From the NCBI GenBank assembly GCA_963582065.1, contig CAUZRQ010000017.1, forward strand, positions 1 through 64,000: a DNA stretch of 64,000 nucleotides. Reading direction: 5' to 3'. Shown here one piece after another: positions 35,401 to 43,167 of this stretch (the stretch's first letter is position 1; each line of letters opens with the position of its first letter). The position numbers and the translations under genes are program-made. A model generated the notes under the pieces. The model saw nothing but the letters and a program-made list of their open reading frames with translations, had not been told where the DNA came from and searched no databases. This DNA comes from UBA8437 sp963582065 (GTDB taxonomy: Bacteria > Planctomycetota > Planctomycetia > Planctomycetales > Planctomycetaceae).

Positions 35401-36668
35401 TCCGAAGCTGTCAACGCACACTGGATCTCGCACTCGAATCGGATCGACGCCGCGGGGATCGACTCGGCCTGTTGGCGAGCCGCTTCGGGGAATCCCATCC
35501 GTGCGTAAAGCAGCGCCAGTTGGCGGTGTTGGATCTGGCGGGCACCATAACGGGCGAGGTAGAGGTTGAGTTGCTGGCGGACGTGCCCGAAGGGCTGTTG
35601 GGTCCGGGTGGCTGACTCGGCCAGCACCTCGGCCCGTTCTCCCTCGGCCAGTTGGATGTGATACTCGTAAAAGGCATCTCTCAGGCGGGCGACGACCGGC
35701 AGCAGGGTGGTCAGCGAGACGGTCGAGTCGTGGGTGTCGGGGCCGGCGCCGCTGATCGCCGAGGCCATCAGCACCGTTCCGGCCAGTACGATCGCGGTGT
35801 CCTCGAGCACCTCTGACGGATCCGCACCGTCGTCGACCATCGACCGTGTCCAGTCGATCAGCGCGTCAAGGATGACCTGCCTGAGGATAAAGCGGCGGAA
35901 GAAGCCCTTGGTATCGGTCGAGTCATGATCCCACTCGCCGAACATGTACGTCGTCCGCTTGTTGACCGGGTGCAGGTGGTCGTGGGCACGGACATCGACG
36001 GCCAGTTCGTCGAGGTGAGACGGGTCGAAGTGGGCCACCGTGAGCAGTTCGCCGGGGGTGTCCCCAAGTACCTCGATCGTGCGGGCGACCAGGTCGTGAT
36101 AGGGACCGGCCGAGGCTCCCGCTTCGGCCAGGTAGATCGGCACGGGACGATAACGCTCGTTCGGGTACGGTTCGCAGAACCGATCGTTTTCGAGAACGGC
36201 CACGGGGCGGTAGCCGAGGAAGTCGTTGAGAGTGTCGAGGGCCGCCTCGAGAATCCGGGTGGTGTCGTCCCACTCGGGCCCCTGGGCGAGGACGGCTTCA
36301 AACATCTTGACCAGCAGGAACGGATGCTCCCAATCCGAGTCGGCCAGGTGAAACAGCAGGTCGGCATGGTGCAGGCGATAGAGCGGGACGAGCCCGTCGA
36401 AGACGAGTTCGAGCACAGCGTCGGCCTGTTCGCTGTCGGCGAGCACCGGGACACTCTCGTGGCCGGCAAGCGACTCGAGTGATTCGGCCAGCAGCCGTCC
36501 GACCTCCGGCCAGCAACCGACACCGCCGTGGTGGTCGCAGAGCCTGTTGAGATTGTCGGCGAAGGCGGGATGACCGGCGCCACCGGAGAGGTTGAGGTAT
36601 CCGAGAATCTCCTCGATCAACCCGGGGGGCAGCTCGGCGTCGGTGGTGGTCGGACCGGGAGCGGTCAT
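32463..36668 (-). CDS. 1401-aa soluble protein of unknown function
   Basis: The start is taken at ATG 36668, where the residues stop looking like shadow translation ('MTAPGPTTTDAELPPGLIEE'). No signal peptide or membrane helix is seen. The protein is rich in Leu, Glu, Asp and Arg and is probably largely helical, consistent with a repeat-helix scaffold, although I could not define a TPR register. A very acidic segment of about 90 residues (encoded near 34310-34565) divides it, and an Arg/Pro-rich basic linker lies near 33470-33560. It ends in a basic 'MRRRRKRK' tail. Divergent from the Nramp-like transporter. No function proposed. Confidence 0.75.
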   Translation of the reverse strand: MTAPGPTTTDAELPPGLIEEILGYLNLSGGAGHPAFADNLNRLCDHHGGVGCWPEVGRLLAESLESLAGHESVPVLADSEQADAVLELVFDGLVPLYRLHHADLLFHLADSDWEHPFLLVKMFEAVLAQGPEWDDTTRILEAALDTLNDFLGYRPVAVLENDRFCEPYPNERYRPVPIYLAEAGASAGPYHDLVARTIEVLGDTPGELLTVAHFDPSHLDELAVDVRAHDHLHPVNKRTTYMFGEWDHDSTDTKGFFRRFILRQVILDALIDWTRSMVDDGADPSEVLEDTAIVLAGTVLMASAISGAGPDTHDSTVSLTTLLPVVARLRDAFYEYHIQLAEGERAEVLAESATRTQQPFGHVRQQLNLYLARYGARQIQHRQLALLYARMGFPEAARQQAESIPAASIRFECEIQCALTASEMTAERGALLESLEHLSEARDLLDRGIDCGALPDPWNYLGFQAQFPLFHAREDVIPDSRLEDLLTLMERLFAAYGTALSEAAARGHNDLVNRLNNDFQALALNWDGYGASIVVDLDAESGVRRWWSASQAAQVLATWQSVGAARGDLAFWAEQVKDFSNFQAGPGPAYAQIVDALLDRRDLPATMGLLMQWLNQAVPGDLASSPTSIAGLLNRWLELATDPAHTRPSPDHTRLVERFFAVLEANAESYWSVPRLDDELIQLATPSQPSRLEELLGSIGLPDDEGTDEPGNAFDEGFEVDDDPGDGHDFENGLDNGFEEGLIDDDDGLSEDDTLFSAAYDEVTFRDSADDGFDAELLDEGYSPGATEFEALYRELVPRLRFLESIARLWQQLVAGAPLLPDLDPDKARGWTEHARTVQEELLGLLDAIWQHPIPTPSARSDSGIEFDIQLQTKYELLQLVMAVHVQARRAELMLRGLLPTGTTDSDRRAHRLWRLLTGAVIHGDTATIRQALPVVLRRLARQPLLYVPLDAGGDPHQMLAARTRHADLQFLVEHLPRLGLLRETSQVLRTAYRMERTSRPEGAAVTEFDRLFRLALRHTLEAVCHSAHDWPHQHTRSARRDLPGTPPRTKRPRPRRSHRDRRPDHRTSRSGLDRDQGLLRIFGQLVDRFQIPWLRHSSRTRLAAAEAIEPEEIWEDVREFVANYGSELFAAPKLTLGHVRTILHQGTDWLLEHLESEAAEDPLSESQLVNDLQAGELDREQAAHILQVIYQTIIDRYYRFIEYNTTTTQSDYGDKIHCLLDFLRLEAAYERDAWNFAPSEIAHEVLSQGPRPWLATAWEELCGQGVRQHADAHLEKLAELESLWGMRLPGLADRLAERFLRPLAVNRMRALVEAARADARIQRFPSAAFAQLQVEVDRYLDETHGSGIDVPPWLQKLEQEIDRRPTPSRPRSAEGLTPRAIEHQLATWQRSIMRRRRKRK

Positions 36669-36720
36669 GGGTGGCGAGCCGAAAGGGCGGGACACTGCCT
36701 GATCGACCAGGACGAGTTCG

Positions 36721-36749
36721 ACTATAGCGATCTGCTGGATATCGGACAG
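36721..36749 (-). promoter_or_regulatory. Candidate promoter of the 1401-aa gene
   Basis: On the minus strand a strong -10 box TATAGT (36721-36726, 5/6) lies 17 bases downstream of CTGTCC (36744-36749, 3/6). It would leave a leader of about 45 bases before ATG 36668. Confidence 0.35.
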
Positions 36750-36874
36750 TGTCACCGCCGCCCCGGGCACGCGGTTGCATTCCCCAGATCCGTATGCGAT
36801 TCTGCCCCGACTGCTCTCGCCGAACGCACTCCCGTTGCGGCATGTTCTGCTCGATCCGATCCGGAACCCGTGTG

Positions 36875-38695
36875 ATGGCCGAAGAGACTCCCCCCCCGGA
36901 TGGCGTGACTCCGATTCCCGATGACAACTCGGTTCCGGAATCACCGGCGCCGACGGCCGACGAGAGTCCCGGAGGGACTTTCGAAGCGCCGCGGATCGGT
37001 TCAACGGACATGCCGCCGTGGAACACCGGCGAGTTGATCGACGCGCCGAAGTTCACCAGGCGGAACTGGTTCGCGTTGCTCGGCCCGGGGCTGATCATGG
37101 GGGGGTCGGCGATCGGTGGCGGCGAGTGGCTGCTGGGGCCGAAGGTCACCGGCGTCTATGGCGGCGGCCTGCTGTGGCTGGCCACTCTCAGCATCCTCGG
37201 ACAGGTGCTCTACAACATCGAGATCAGCCGCTACACGCTTTACTCGGGCGAACCAATCTTCACCGGCAAGTTCCGCATGATGCCCGGTCCCCGCTTCTGG
37301 GTGATCGCCTACCTGCTGTTCGACTTCGGCAGCGTATTTCCGTACCTGGCAGCTAATGCGGCCACTCCGGTGGCGACGCTGATCAAGGGGGGGACCGTAC
37401 CTGGCCCGGACGACTTCTGGCTCATGAAGGGATTGGCCTACGCGATCTTCCTGGGGGCAATGGTCCCGCTGTTGTTCGGTGGCAAGATCTATCGGTCGTT
37501 GAAGGTCGTGATGACGTTCAAGCTTATAGTCGTCTTCGGCTTCCTGCTGTTTCTGGCGTTCGGCTACTCGAAGTTGGACACCTGGAAAGAAATCACCACA
37601 GGATTTGTCAGCTTCGGCACCGTTCCCGTGCTCCGGGGTGAAGACACCAACGGCAATCACCAGTTGGATGCTGGCGAAGACTGGGACGGTGACGGGCATT
37701 TGGACGTCGTCGAGCCCCAGATCGACAGTGATGGGGACGGCGAGTTCGACGGGTTCGATGACAAGGATGGTGACGGGTATCGGGACGGTCGCAACGTCAG
37801 CTCCATCTGGTCGATGTTCGGCAGTGAACGCGGGTTCAAGGACATCGACTTCACGATGGTCGGGTTCATTGCCGCCCTGGCGGCGATTGCCGGTTCGGGC
37901 GGACTCTCCAATACCCCCACCAGCAACTACACCCGCGACCAGGGATGGGGCATGGGGCACCACGTCGGCGCGATTCCCAGTGCCATCGGCGGTCACGACA
38001 TCGAGTTGTCTCACACGGGCACTGTCTTCGAAGTGACCGAGGAATCTCTGCCCCGGTGGCGGGGATGGTACAAACACGTCGCGCGAGACCAGTTGGCCAT
38101 CTGGCTCCCGTCGTGCTTTATCGGACTCGCACTGCCGGCAATGCTCTCGATCCAGTTTCTCACCTACGCCGACGCCGACAATGGCGACAGTTGGTCGATG
38201 GCGGTGATGACCGCCGAGGGCGTCAGGAACGCCGTCAGTGCCGAATCCGGTGACGGGTTGGGGGCCTTCTGCTGGTTCATGACGATCTTCTGCGGCTTCC
38301 TGGTGCTGGCCCCGACGATGTCGGCGTCGGCCGACGGTATCATCCGACGTTGGGTCGATGCCTTCTGGACGTCCAGTGCGAAACTGCGGACGATGGATCC
38401 CAAGCACATCAAGGTGGTCTACCTCCGTGTGCTCGTCTGCTATTCCATCTTCGGCTGCTTTGCCCTGTCACTCGATCCGGGCGTGCTGATCAAGTACGCC
38501 ACGATGTTCTTCAACGTGGCCCTGGGCATCAGTTGCTGGCACACGGTGGCGATCAATACCACGTTGCTGCCCAAGCCGCTGCGGCCTCACATGGTGATCC
38601 GAGTTGTGATGATCCTGGCCGGTGTCTACTTCTTCATGCTGGGCTCACTGGCGGTGCTCAAGACGACCGGGTTGCTCGAGAAGCTGACCGGGTAG
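36875..38695 (+). CDS. Nramp-related membrane transporter with four EF-hand-like loops
   Basis: The 606-aa product starts at ATG 36875 with a Pro/Asp-rich cytosolic N-terminus of about 60 residues. About eleven hydrophobic helices follow, beginning 'LLGPGLIMGGSAIGGGEW', the equivalent of Nramp helix 1. The metal-binding DPGN of true Nramps is replaced by GGGE, so the substrate may not be Mn2+ or Fe2+. Between two helices, residues 257-307 form four back-to-back 12-residue calcium-binding loops (DxDGDG type). The last helices include 'FTMVGFIAALAAIAGSGGL' and 'VIRVVMILAGVYFFMLGSL'. Planctomycete genomes often carry such Nramp-family proteins, but the role of the loop cluster is not known to me. 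Confidence 0.8.
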   Translation: MAEETPPPDGVTPIPDDNSVPESPAPTADESPGGTFEAPRIGSTDMPPWNTGELIDAPKFTRRNWFALLGPGLIMGGSAIGGGEWLLGPKVTGVYGGGLLWLATLSILGQVLYNIEISRYTLYSGEPIFTGKFRMMPGPRFWVIAYLLFDFGSVFPYLAANAATPVATLIKGGTVPGPDDFWLMKGLAYAIFLGAMVPLLFGGKIYRSLKVVMTFKLIVVFGFLLFLAFGYSKLDTWKEITTGFVSFGTVPVLRGEDTNGNHQLDAGEDWDGDGHLDVVEPQIDSDGDGEFDGFDDKDGDGYRDGRNVSSIWSMFGSERGFKDIDFTMVGFIAALAAIAGSGGLSNTPTSNYTRDQGWGMGHHVGAIPSAIGGHDIELSHTGTVFEVTEESLPRWRGWYKHVARDQLAIWLPSCFIGLALPAMLSIQFLTYADADNGDSWSMAVMTAEGVRNAVSAESGDGLGAFCWFMTIFCGFLVLAPTMSASADGIIRRWVDAFWTSSAKLRTMDPKHIKVVYLRVLVCYSIFGCFALSLDPGVLIKYATMFFNVALGISCWHTVAINTTLLPKPLRPHMVIRVVMILAGVYFFMLGSLAVLKTTGLLEKLTG

Positions 38696-38700
38696 CGGAA

Positions 38701-38730
38701 CGCGACGAAAGTCGGTCCAGCTTCGTCGTG
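38701..38730 (+). terminator. Hairpin after transporter gene
   Basis: CGCGACGAA pairs with TTCGTCGTG (one G-U pair) around a 12-base loop, starting five bases after the TAG of the transporter gene. No T-run follows; possibly a factor-dependent terminator or 3'-end stabiliser. Confidence 0.4.
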
Positions 38731-38811
38731 TCCGGCCCGGGTTGCTCGGAATAGGCTCAATCGCGGGGTCCGGTTGCGCCGATTCTAACGAGTATACGGG
38801 CGGTCCCGGCT

Positions 38812-38826
38812 GCCCCGTAACGGGGC
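38812..38826 (+). promoter_or_regulatory. GC-rich hairpin upstream of the motor operon
   Basis: GCCCCG-TAA-CGGGGC is a perfect 6-bp stem with a three-base loop, 58 bases before ATG 38884. It could be a second terminator for the transporter transcript or a leader structure of the motor operon. A TATACG -10-like sequence lies just upstream, but no -35 was found at the right distance. Confidence 0.35.
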
Positions 38827-38883
38827 GGTCTGCGCGGTGTGGACCTCCTGGATTCACCCGGCCAGCAACCGATCAGGGACGTG

Positions 38884-40245
38884 ATGATCAAGGATCAATC
38901 AGGACGCGACACGACACGCCGTGAGACACCGCCGGCCGGTGAGGGTGGGTCCACAGTCGGTCGATTGGCCGCTTCACCGGTCCTGTGGGGATGCCTGGCC
39001 ACAGGCGGCTTCTACCTGGCGATCCCACATTCGCCAGTTGCCGCCGACCTGCTGGAGCGGTACTTCTGCGGTCACCCGCTGGAGTACGCCACGGCAACAC
39101 TGTTTTTCATCGGCATGGCCGTCCTGGTGATGCGGGCCACCGCTTGCTTCCGCGACACCACAGCCTCACCGAGCGTCACTCTGCCCTCGGAAGCAGACGC
39201 GCCGCTCGAAACAGGCAGCCTGGCCCGGGCGACCGCACTGTTGAGTCTCTCGGAGGGCTGGCCGGATTGTCGTCGAGGTCATCGGCTGATCGAGTTGTGC
39301 ACGTTCGTTACCAGACGCGGGGGCGGTGTGGGGCTGGCCGAGCATGGTCGCTTTCTCGCCGACCAGGCCGCCGAACGGTTGCATGAAGGTTACTCGCTGG
39401 TGCGGACCATCACCTGGGCCGTCCCGATCCTGGGATTCCTGGGCACCGTGGTCGGCATCACGATGGCCATCGCCAACGTCACTCCCGAACAACTCGATAC
39501 CTCTCTCAGCGAAGTCACCGATGGTCTGGCCGTAGCCTTCGACACCACCGCGCTGGCGCTGACACTTTCTCTGCTGCTTGTTTTCGCCTCGAACGCCACT
39601 CAGAGGATCGAGCAGTCCAACCTTTCGGAAATCGAATCGTGGAGCCTCCGCGAGGTCGCACCGTTGCTGGCCGAGTCGGAAGGGGTTGGTGGCCCGTTGC
39701 GAGATGCGGAACAACAGGCGGCCCGGAAGATGCTCGCGGAGTCCGAGGCGGCGATCCGGCGGCAGGCCGATCTCTGGGAGCAATCACTCGAGGACCTTCG
39801 CCAACGCTGGGTCGATACTCTGCAGAGACAGACAACCGATTTCGAGACGACACTCAGCAAGGGACTGGATCAGGGCCTGGCTGATCACGACCGAAAGCTC
39901 GAGATGCTGCGGAACGAGTGGCTCGGGGCCTGTCACCAGGTCACCGACGGCTTGGTGACACAATCGGATCGCTTTGCCAAGTCGCTTGCCGGCGGAGTCG
40001 GTGACTGTGTTTCGGCCATCAACCGGGCCACCGATGCGGTACGAGATCAACTTGGGCAACTCCAGCACCAGGGTGAGTTGCTGTTGAAGGTGATCGAACG
40101 CGAGGAGCAACTGGCAGGACTCGAGGAGCGTCTCGCCGAGAACCTCGAGGCGGTGCGGACTGCCGAGGTCTTCGAACAGTCGTTGATGAGCCTGACGGCC
40201 GCGGCCAACCTGCTGTCGGCCCGGGCCGGTACGAAGGCAGCCTGA
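38884..40245 (+). CDS. MotA/TolQ/ExbB-type stator subunit with long helical tail
   Basis: ATG 38884 (453 aa) has AGGG six bases upstream; GTG 38839 is a longer alternative. Four hydrophobic helices are visible at about 31-48, 66-86, 176-198 and 212-236. Helices three and four carry the family core 'PILGFLGTVVGITMAIAN' and 'DGLAVAFDTTALAL', with the conserved Thr pair facing the ion path in known stators. Residues 240-453 form a long charged helical tail, probably coiled coil, ending 'LMSLTAAANLLSARAG'. In ExbB/TolQ/MotA five such subunits surround two single-helix partners. Four helices plus a long cytoplasmic tail recall ZorA of the Zorya defence system. The two partner genes follow directly. 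Confidence 0.85.
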   Translation: MIKDQSGRDTTRRETPPAGEGGSTVGRLAASPVLWGCLATGGFYLAIPHSPVAADLLERYFCGHPLEYATATLFFIGMAVLVMRATACFRDTTASPSVTLPSEADAPLETGSLARATALLSLSEGWPDCRRGHRLIELCTFVTRRGGGVGLAEHGRFLADQAAERLHEGYSLVRTITWAVPILGFLGTVVGITMAIANVTPEQLDTSLSEVTDGLAVAFDTTALALTLSLLLVFASNATQRIEQSNLSEIESWSLREVAPLLAESEGVGGPLRDAEQQAARKMLAESEAAIRRQADLWEQSLEDLRQRWVDTLQRQTTDFETTLSKGLDQGLADHDRKLEMLRNEWLGACHQVTDGLVTQSDRFAKSLAGGVGDCVSAINRATDAVRDQLGQLQHQGELLLKVIEREEQLAGLEERLAENLEAVRTAEVFEQSLMSLTAAANLLSARAGTKAA

Positions 40246-40275
40246 GAGACGTCGGCAGGCGAGGGACAAGAGACG

Positions 40276-42063
40276 ATGAACACACGACGCGCCGCAAGCC
40301 CCGTGTCGCTGTTCCCCTTCCTGGCCGTACTGGTCTGCGCGATGGGGGCGCTGATATTCCTGTTGCTGGTCGTCACGCGACAGATTCGGGCCGAAGTGCG
40401 TGCCGAGGCGACTCAGGACGTGCGACCGGAGACCGTGGCCGAGACGCTGCTGTCACCGACGCAGGCTTCCGAGTCCCCGGTACCGTTTTCGATGATCGAC
40501 GACGTTCCGCCGGTGGTTGTCGACTGGGGTCGGATGCTCGATGAGTTGACCGCACGTCACCGTGACGACGTGCGGGCGTTGGCGGAGACACGTCGCGCGG
40601 TCAGGCAAGCCGAGTTGCGGGAGGCGGAGATCGAGACGGAGTTGCGGCGGATCCAGGAGACCGGTGAGGATCATGCCACCCAACGCGGTGCACTGGCTTC
40701 GCGACTGAAACGGCTGCGGGATCGAGCCGAGACGTTGCGGCGGGACCTGGAGCGGCAGCAGAGAGAGATTCGGGAACGAAAGGCCAAGGCCGCGTCGGTC
40801 GAGAGTCGATATGCGTTTCTGCCGTTCGACAGCGTCGACGGGACACGTCGTCGGCCCATCTTCATCGAGTGTCATCCGGATCGGATTGAGTTCGCGTCGG
40901 AGAAGATCGGGCTGACGGCCAAGGATCTCGACGGATACACCCGACAGGCGAATCCGTTGCTGGCCGGAGTCCGGGCACTTGTCGGTTTCTGGTCGACCCG
41001 GAAATCCGAGCGGACCGGCGATCAGAACACCGGTGTGGAAGAACCGTACGTGCTGATGGTTGTTCGTCCGGGTGGAATCCATGCCTACTACATCGCTCGC
41101 AAATTGCTGCGACAACTCGAGACTCCGATCGGTTACGAACTGGTTCCCGAGAAGATGCCGCTGGCCTGGCCGGCCTACGACGCAGCGGCGGCGGCGGCGT
41201 GTCGTGAGGCCGTTGACCAGGCCGTGGCCCACCGTCAGGGGGCCGGATCGGACCTGGCGGGCCAGGAGCGTGGTGGCGGCTTCGGCCGGCACCGGCGGGC
41301 TCTGCTGCCGAGGCGGGGGTCGGTTGGTCCCCGGGGTTCTACCGGCCGCAGTTCCGCCGCGGCGGTTCGATCCGGTCTGACGGATGAAGAGAAAAGCGTC
41401 GAGGCGGTCGGCCGCCGAAACCCGCCAACAGGGGTGGAACGGTCCGAGGGTGGGGGCCGTCGAAATGGTGCGGAACGTATCGACCCGAAGACCCGGGGTG
41501 AGGATGGGGCCGCACTGGTAGATGGTGGTGGACGTAGCCAGGCGACCGGGGAGAAACGGACCGGCAGCGGGTCCGTGCGAAACCGGTCTGAGGTTTCAAC
41601 ATTCGAGTCATTGAGCGTTGGCGGGACGTCATCGGATGCCGGGTCCAGTCGCGGATCGGGCCGGGGGACCGACGGGAGTCCTCGTCAGTGGGGAATCGCC
41701 TCGTTGGGAGCGACGATCGGGTACGAACGACGGGTCGATGTGCGAGTCGAGCAGAACCGGGTGACGGTTGTCGGCCAACCTCGGATCGATGTTGTCACCA
41801 ACAATCGAGACGAGTTGTCCGTCGACGACCTCAGGCGGCGAGTGATTCGTGCGGTGCAGCGAACGGCAAGGAGCTGGGGACAACCTCCAGAGAGGTTTTA
41901 CTGGGTGCCGGCGATTCGGTTCGAAGTCAGTCCCGGCGGAGCTCTGCACTACGAGCGGCTCAACAGCCTGTTCCGCAGTTGGAGGCTCGCGACATCGGTC
42001 GACTACGTGCTGCCGACGGTCCCGGAACCGGCTTCGAGGCTGATCGAGGAGCCAGCTCCATGA
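40276..42063 (+). CDS. ExbD/ZorB-like single-TM subunit, Asp replaced by Ala (595 aa)
   Basis: The 595-aa product begins 30 bases after the stator gene. A short cytosolic N-terminus leads into one membrane helix ('SLFPFLAVLVCAMGALIF', about 11-33). The helix entry aligns with the PFID motif of ExbD, but the proton-carrying Asp position is Ala17. A coiled-coil stalk follows (about 85-170), then a probable globular domain with 'YAFLPFDSVDG' and 'VVRPGG...GYELVPE' (about 180-300), a Gly/Arg-rich low-complexity linker (about 315-475), and a C-terminal domain with 'RFEVSPGGALHYERLN'. It is probably periplasmic. Its TGA overlaps the next ATG (ATGA), so the two partners are coupled. I know of no characterised homologue. 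Confidence 0.8.
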   Translation: MNTRRAASPVSLFPFLAVLVCAMGALIFLLLVVTRQIRAEVRAEATQDVRPETVAETLLSPTQASESPVPFSMIDDVPPVVVDWGRMLDELTARHRDDVRALAETRRAVRQAELREAEIETELRRIQETGEDHATQRGALASRLKRLRDRAETLRRDLERQQREIRERKAKAASVESRYAFLPFDSVDGTRRRPIFIECHPDRIEFASEKIGLTAKDLDGYTRQANPLLAGVRALVGFWSTRKSERTGDQNTGVEEPYVLMVVRPGGIHAYYIARKLLRQLETPIGYELVPEKMPLAWPAYDAAAAAACREAVDQAVAHRQGAGSDLAGQERGGGFGRHRRALLPRRGSVGPRGSTGRSSAAAVRSGLTDEEKSVEAVGRRNPPTGVERSEGGGRRNGAERIDPKTRGEDGAALVDGGGRSQATGEKRTGSGSVRNRSEVSTFESLSVGGTSSDAGSSRGSGRGTDGSPRQWGIASLGATIGYERRVDVRVEQNRVTVVGQPRIDVVTNNRDELSVDDLRRRVIRAVQRTARSWGQPPERFYWVPAIRFEVSPGGALHYERLNSLFRSWRLATSVDYVLPTVPEPASRLIEEPAP

Positions 42064-43133
42064 GCCGTCGACACGGGATATCCCAGCAGGCTTCCGGCGA
42101 CGACTCGTTTCTGGATATCATCGCCAACATCGTCGGAATCTTGATCATCCTGATCGTCGTGGCCGGCGTTCGAGCCAGTCGTGCCCCAGTCGAACTGTCG
42201 GAGGTGGTCACCGGGCCGGATGAACCGGAGCCTCCTCCGACCGAAGTGGTGGCCCCCCCGCTCGAATCCCAGTTTCGAGCCACGGCTCCGGGAATCATCG
42301 ATCGCACCGACGAGGTGACCAGGTTGGCTGACCAGTCGGCAGAAATCCAAGACCGTCTCAGTGAGACCCTCGGGTCGTTGTCGGCCGTCCGGCGACGGAC
42401 GTCGGCCAGACGTGAGGAGGTCAAGCGGGTACAGGAACAGCAGGTCGGTCGGCGGCCAGACGTGGACGCCCTGGCCCTCAAGGTCGATGCGGCACGAGGG
42501 GAAGTCGAAGATCTCGAACGAGAGCAGAACCAGGCCCGTCGGTCACTCCAGGAACTCGCCGCCACGCCCACCGACCGGGTGGTCAATGTGCCGCACCGGT
42601 TGACTCCGGTCGGTCGCACCGTCCGCGGTGCCGAGCAGCATTTTCATCTCAAGGCTGGCCGTGTGACTCTGATTCCCCTGGAGCGGCTCAAGCAGCGGGT
42701 TCGAGACCAGATGGCCCGCTACGGTCGCGTGATGTCCCGTTTCCGCAAGCACGAGGGTCAGGTCGGGCCGGTCGAGGGTTTCGTGATGGAGTACACCGTC
42801 GAGCGGCGGCCGGTGACGGTGGTCGATGAACTGCGACACGGTCGGGGAATGGTCAGGATCGGGGTGACACACTGGACGATCCGGCCCGAGCCCGAACTCG
42901 AGGCCGAACCGATCGGCCAGGCGTTATCCAGTCGCTCGAGGTACCAGACGGTCCTGAGAGCATGCGGACCGGAGACGGCGTTGACCTTCTGGGTCTACCC
43001 CGACAGTTTCACGGAAATGCGGCGGCTGCAGGCGGCGGCTCACAAGGCAGGGTTCCGGGTCGCCGCACGGCCGTTGCCTCCGGGCGTCACGATCTCGGGA
43101 TCTCCCGACGGCACCCGTTCGCAGGCCCAGTAG
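42060..43133 (+). CDS. ExbD/ZorB-like single-TM subunit with conserved Asp (357 aa)
   Basis: ATG 42060 overlaps the preceding stop as ATGA. The single helix 'FLDIIANIVGILIILIVV' (about 17-35) has Asp19 at the position of the proton-carrying Asp of ExbD/TolR/MotB. A Pro/Glu linker, a coiled-coil stalk (about 90-170) and a C-terminal alpha/beta-looking domain follow, ending with 'LTFWVYPDSFTEMRRLQ', 'GFRVAARPLPPG' and 'SPDGTRSQAQ'. This architecture matches the 595-aa partner but with a shorter ectodomain. Together with the stator gene it should form an ion-driven complex in the inner membrane. There is no OmpA-type peptidoglycan-binding signature, so the contact partner is unknown. Confidence 0.82.
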   Translation: MSRRHGISQQASGDDSFLDIIANIVGILIILIVVAGVRASRAPVELSEVVTGPDEPEPPPTEVVAPPLESQFRATAPGIIDRTDEVTRLADQSAEIQDRLSETLGSLSAVRRRTSARREEVKRVQEQQVGRRPDVDALALKVDAARGEVEDLEREQNQARRSLQELAATPTDRVVNVPHRLTPVGRTVRGAEQHFHLKAGRVTLIPLERLKQRVRDQMARYGRVMSRFRKHEGQVGPVEGFVMEYTVERRPVTVVDELRHGRGMVRIGVTHWTIRPEPELEAEPIGQALSSRSRYQTVLRACGPETALTFWVYPDSFTEMRRLQAAAHKAGFRVAARPLPPGVTISGSPDGTRSQAQ

Positions 43134-43134
43134 C

Positions 43135-43166
43135 AGACCGCCGATTCGGGGTCGACACGACGGTCT
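43135..43166. terminator. Bidirectional hairpin between convergent genes
   Basis: AGACCG and CGGTCT form a six-base stem, extended by two more pairs after one mismatch, filling almost exactly the 34-base gap between the TAG at 43131-43133 (+) and the TAG at 43168-43170 (-). The position suggests a shared terminator. Confidence 0.45.
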
Positions 43167-43167
43167 A

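Noticed and set aside
36749..36874. Longer N-terminus for the Nramp-related protein
   Set aside because: The extra 42 residues are Arg/Cys-rich and not family-like, and they would fill the divergent promoter region; ATG 36875 is more plausible.
38884..43133. Calling the motor locus a Zorya defence system
   Set aside because: No ZorC, ZorD or ZorE-like gene is adjacent, and the stalk proteins lack an OmpA-type domain; only the motor layout is similar.
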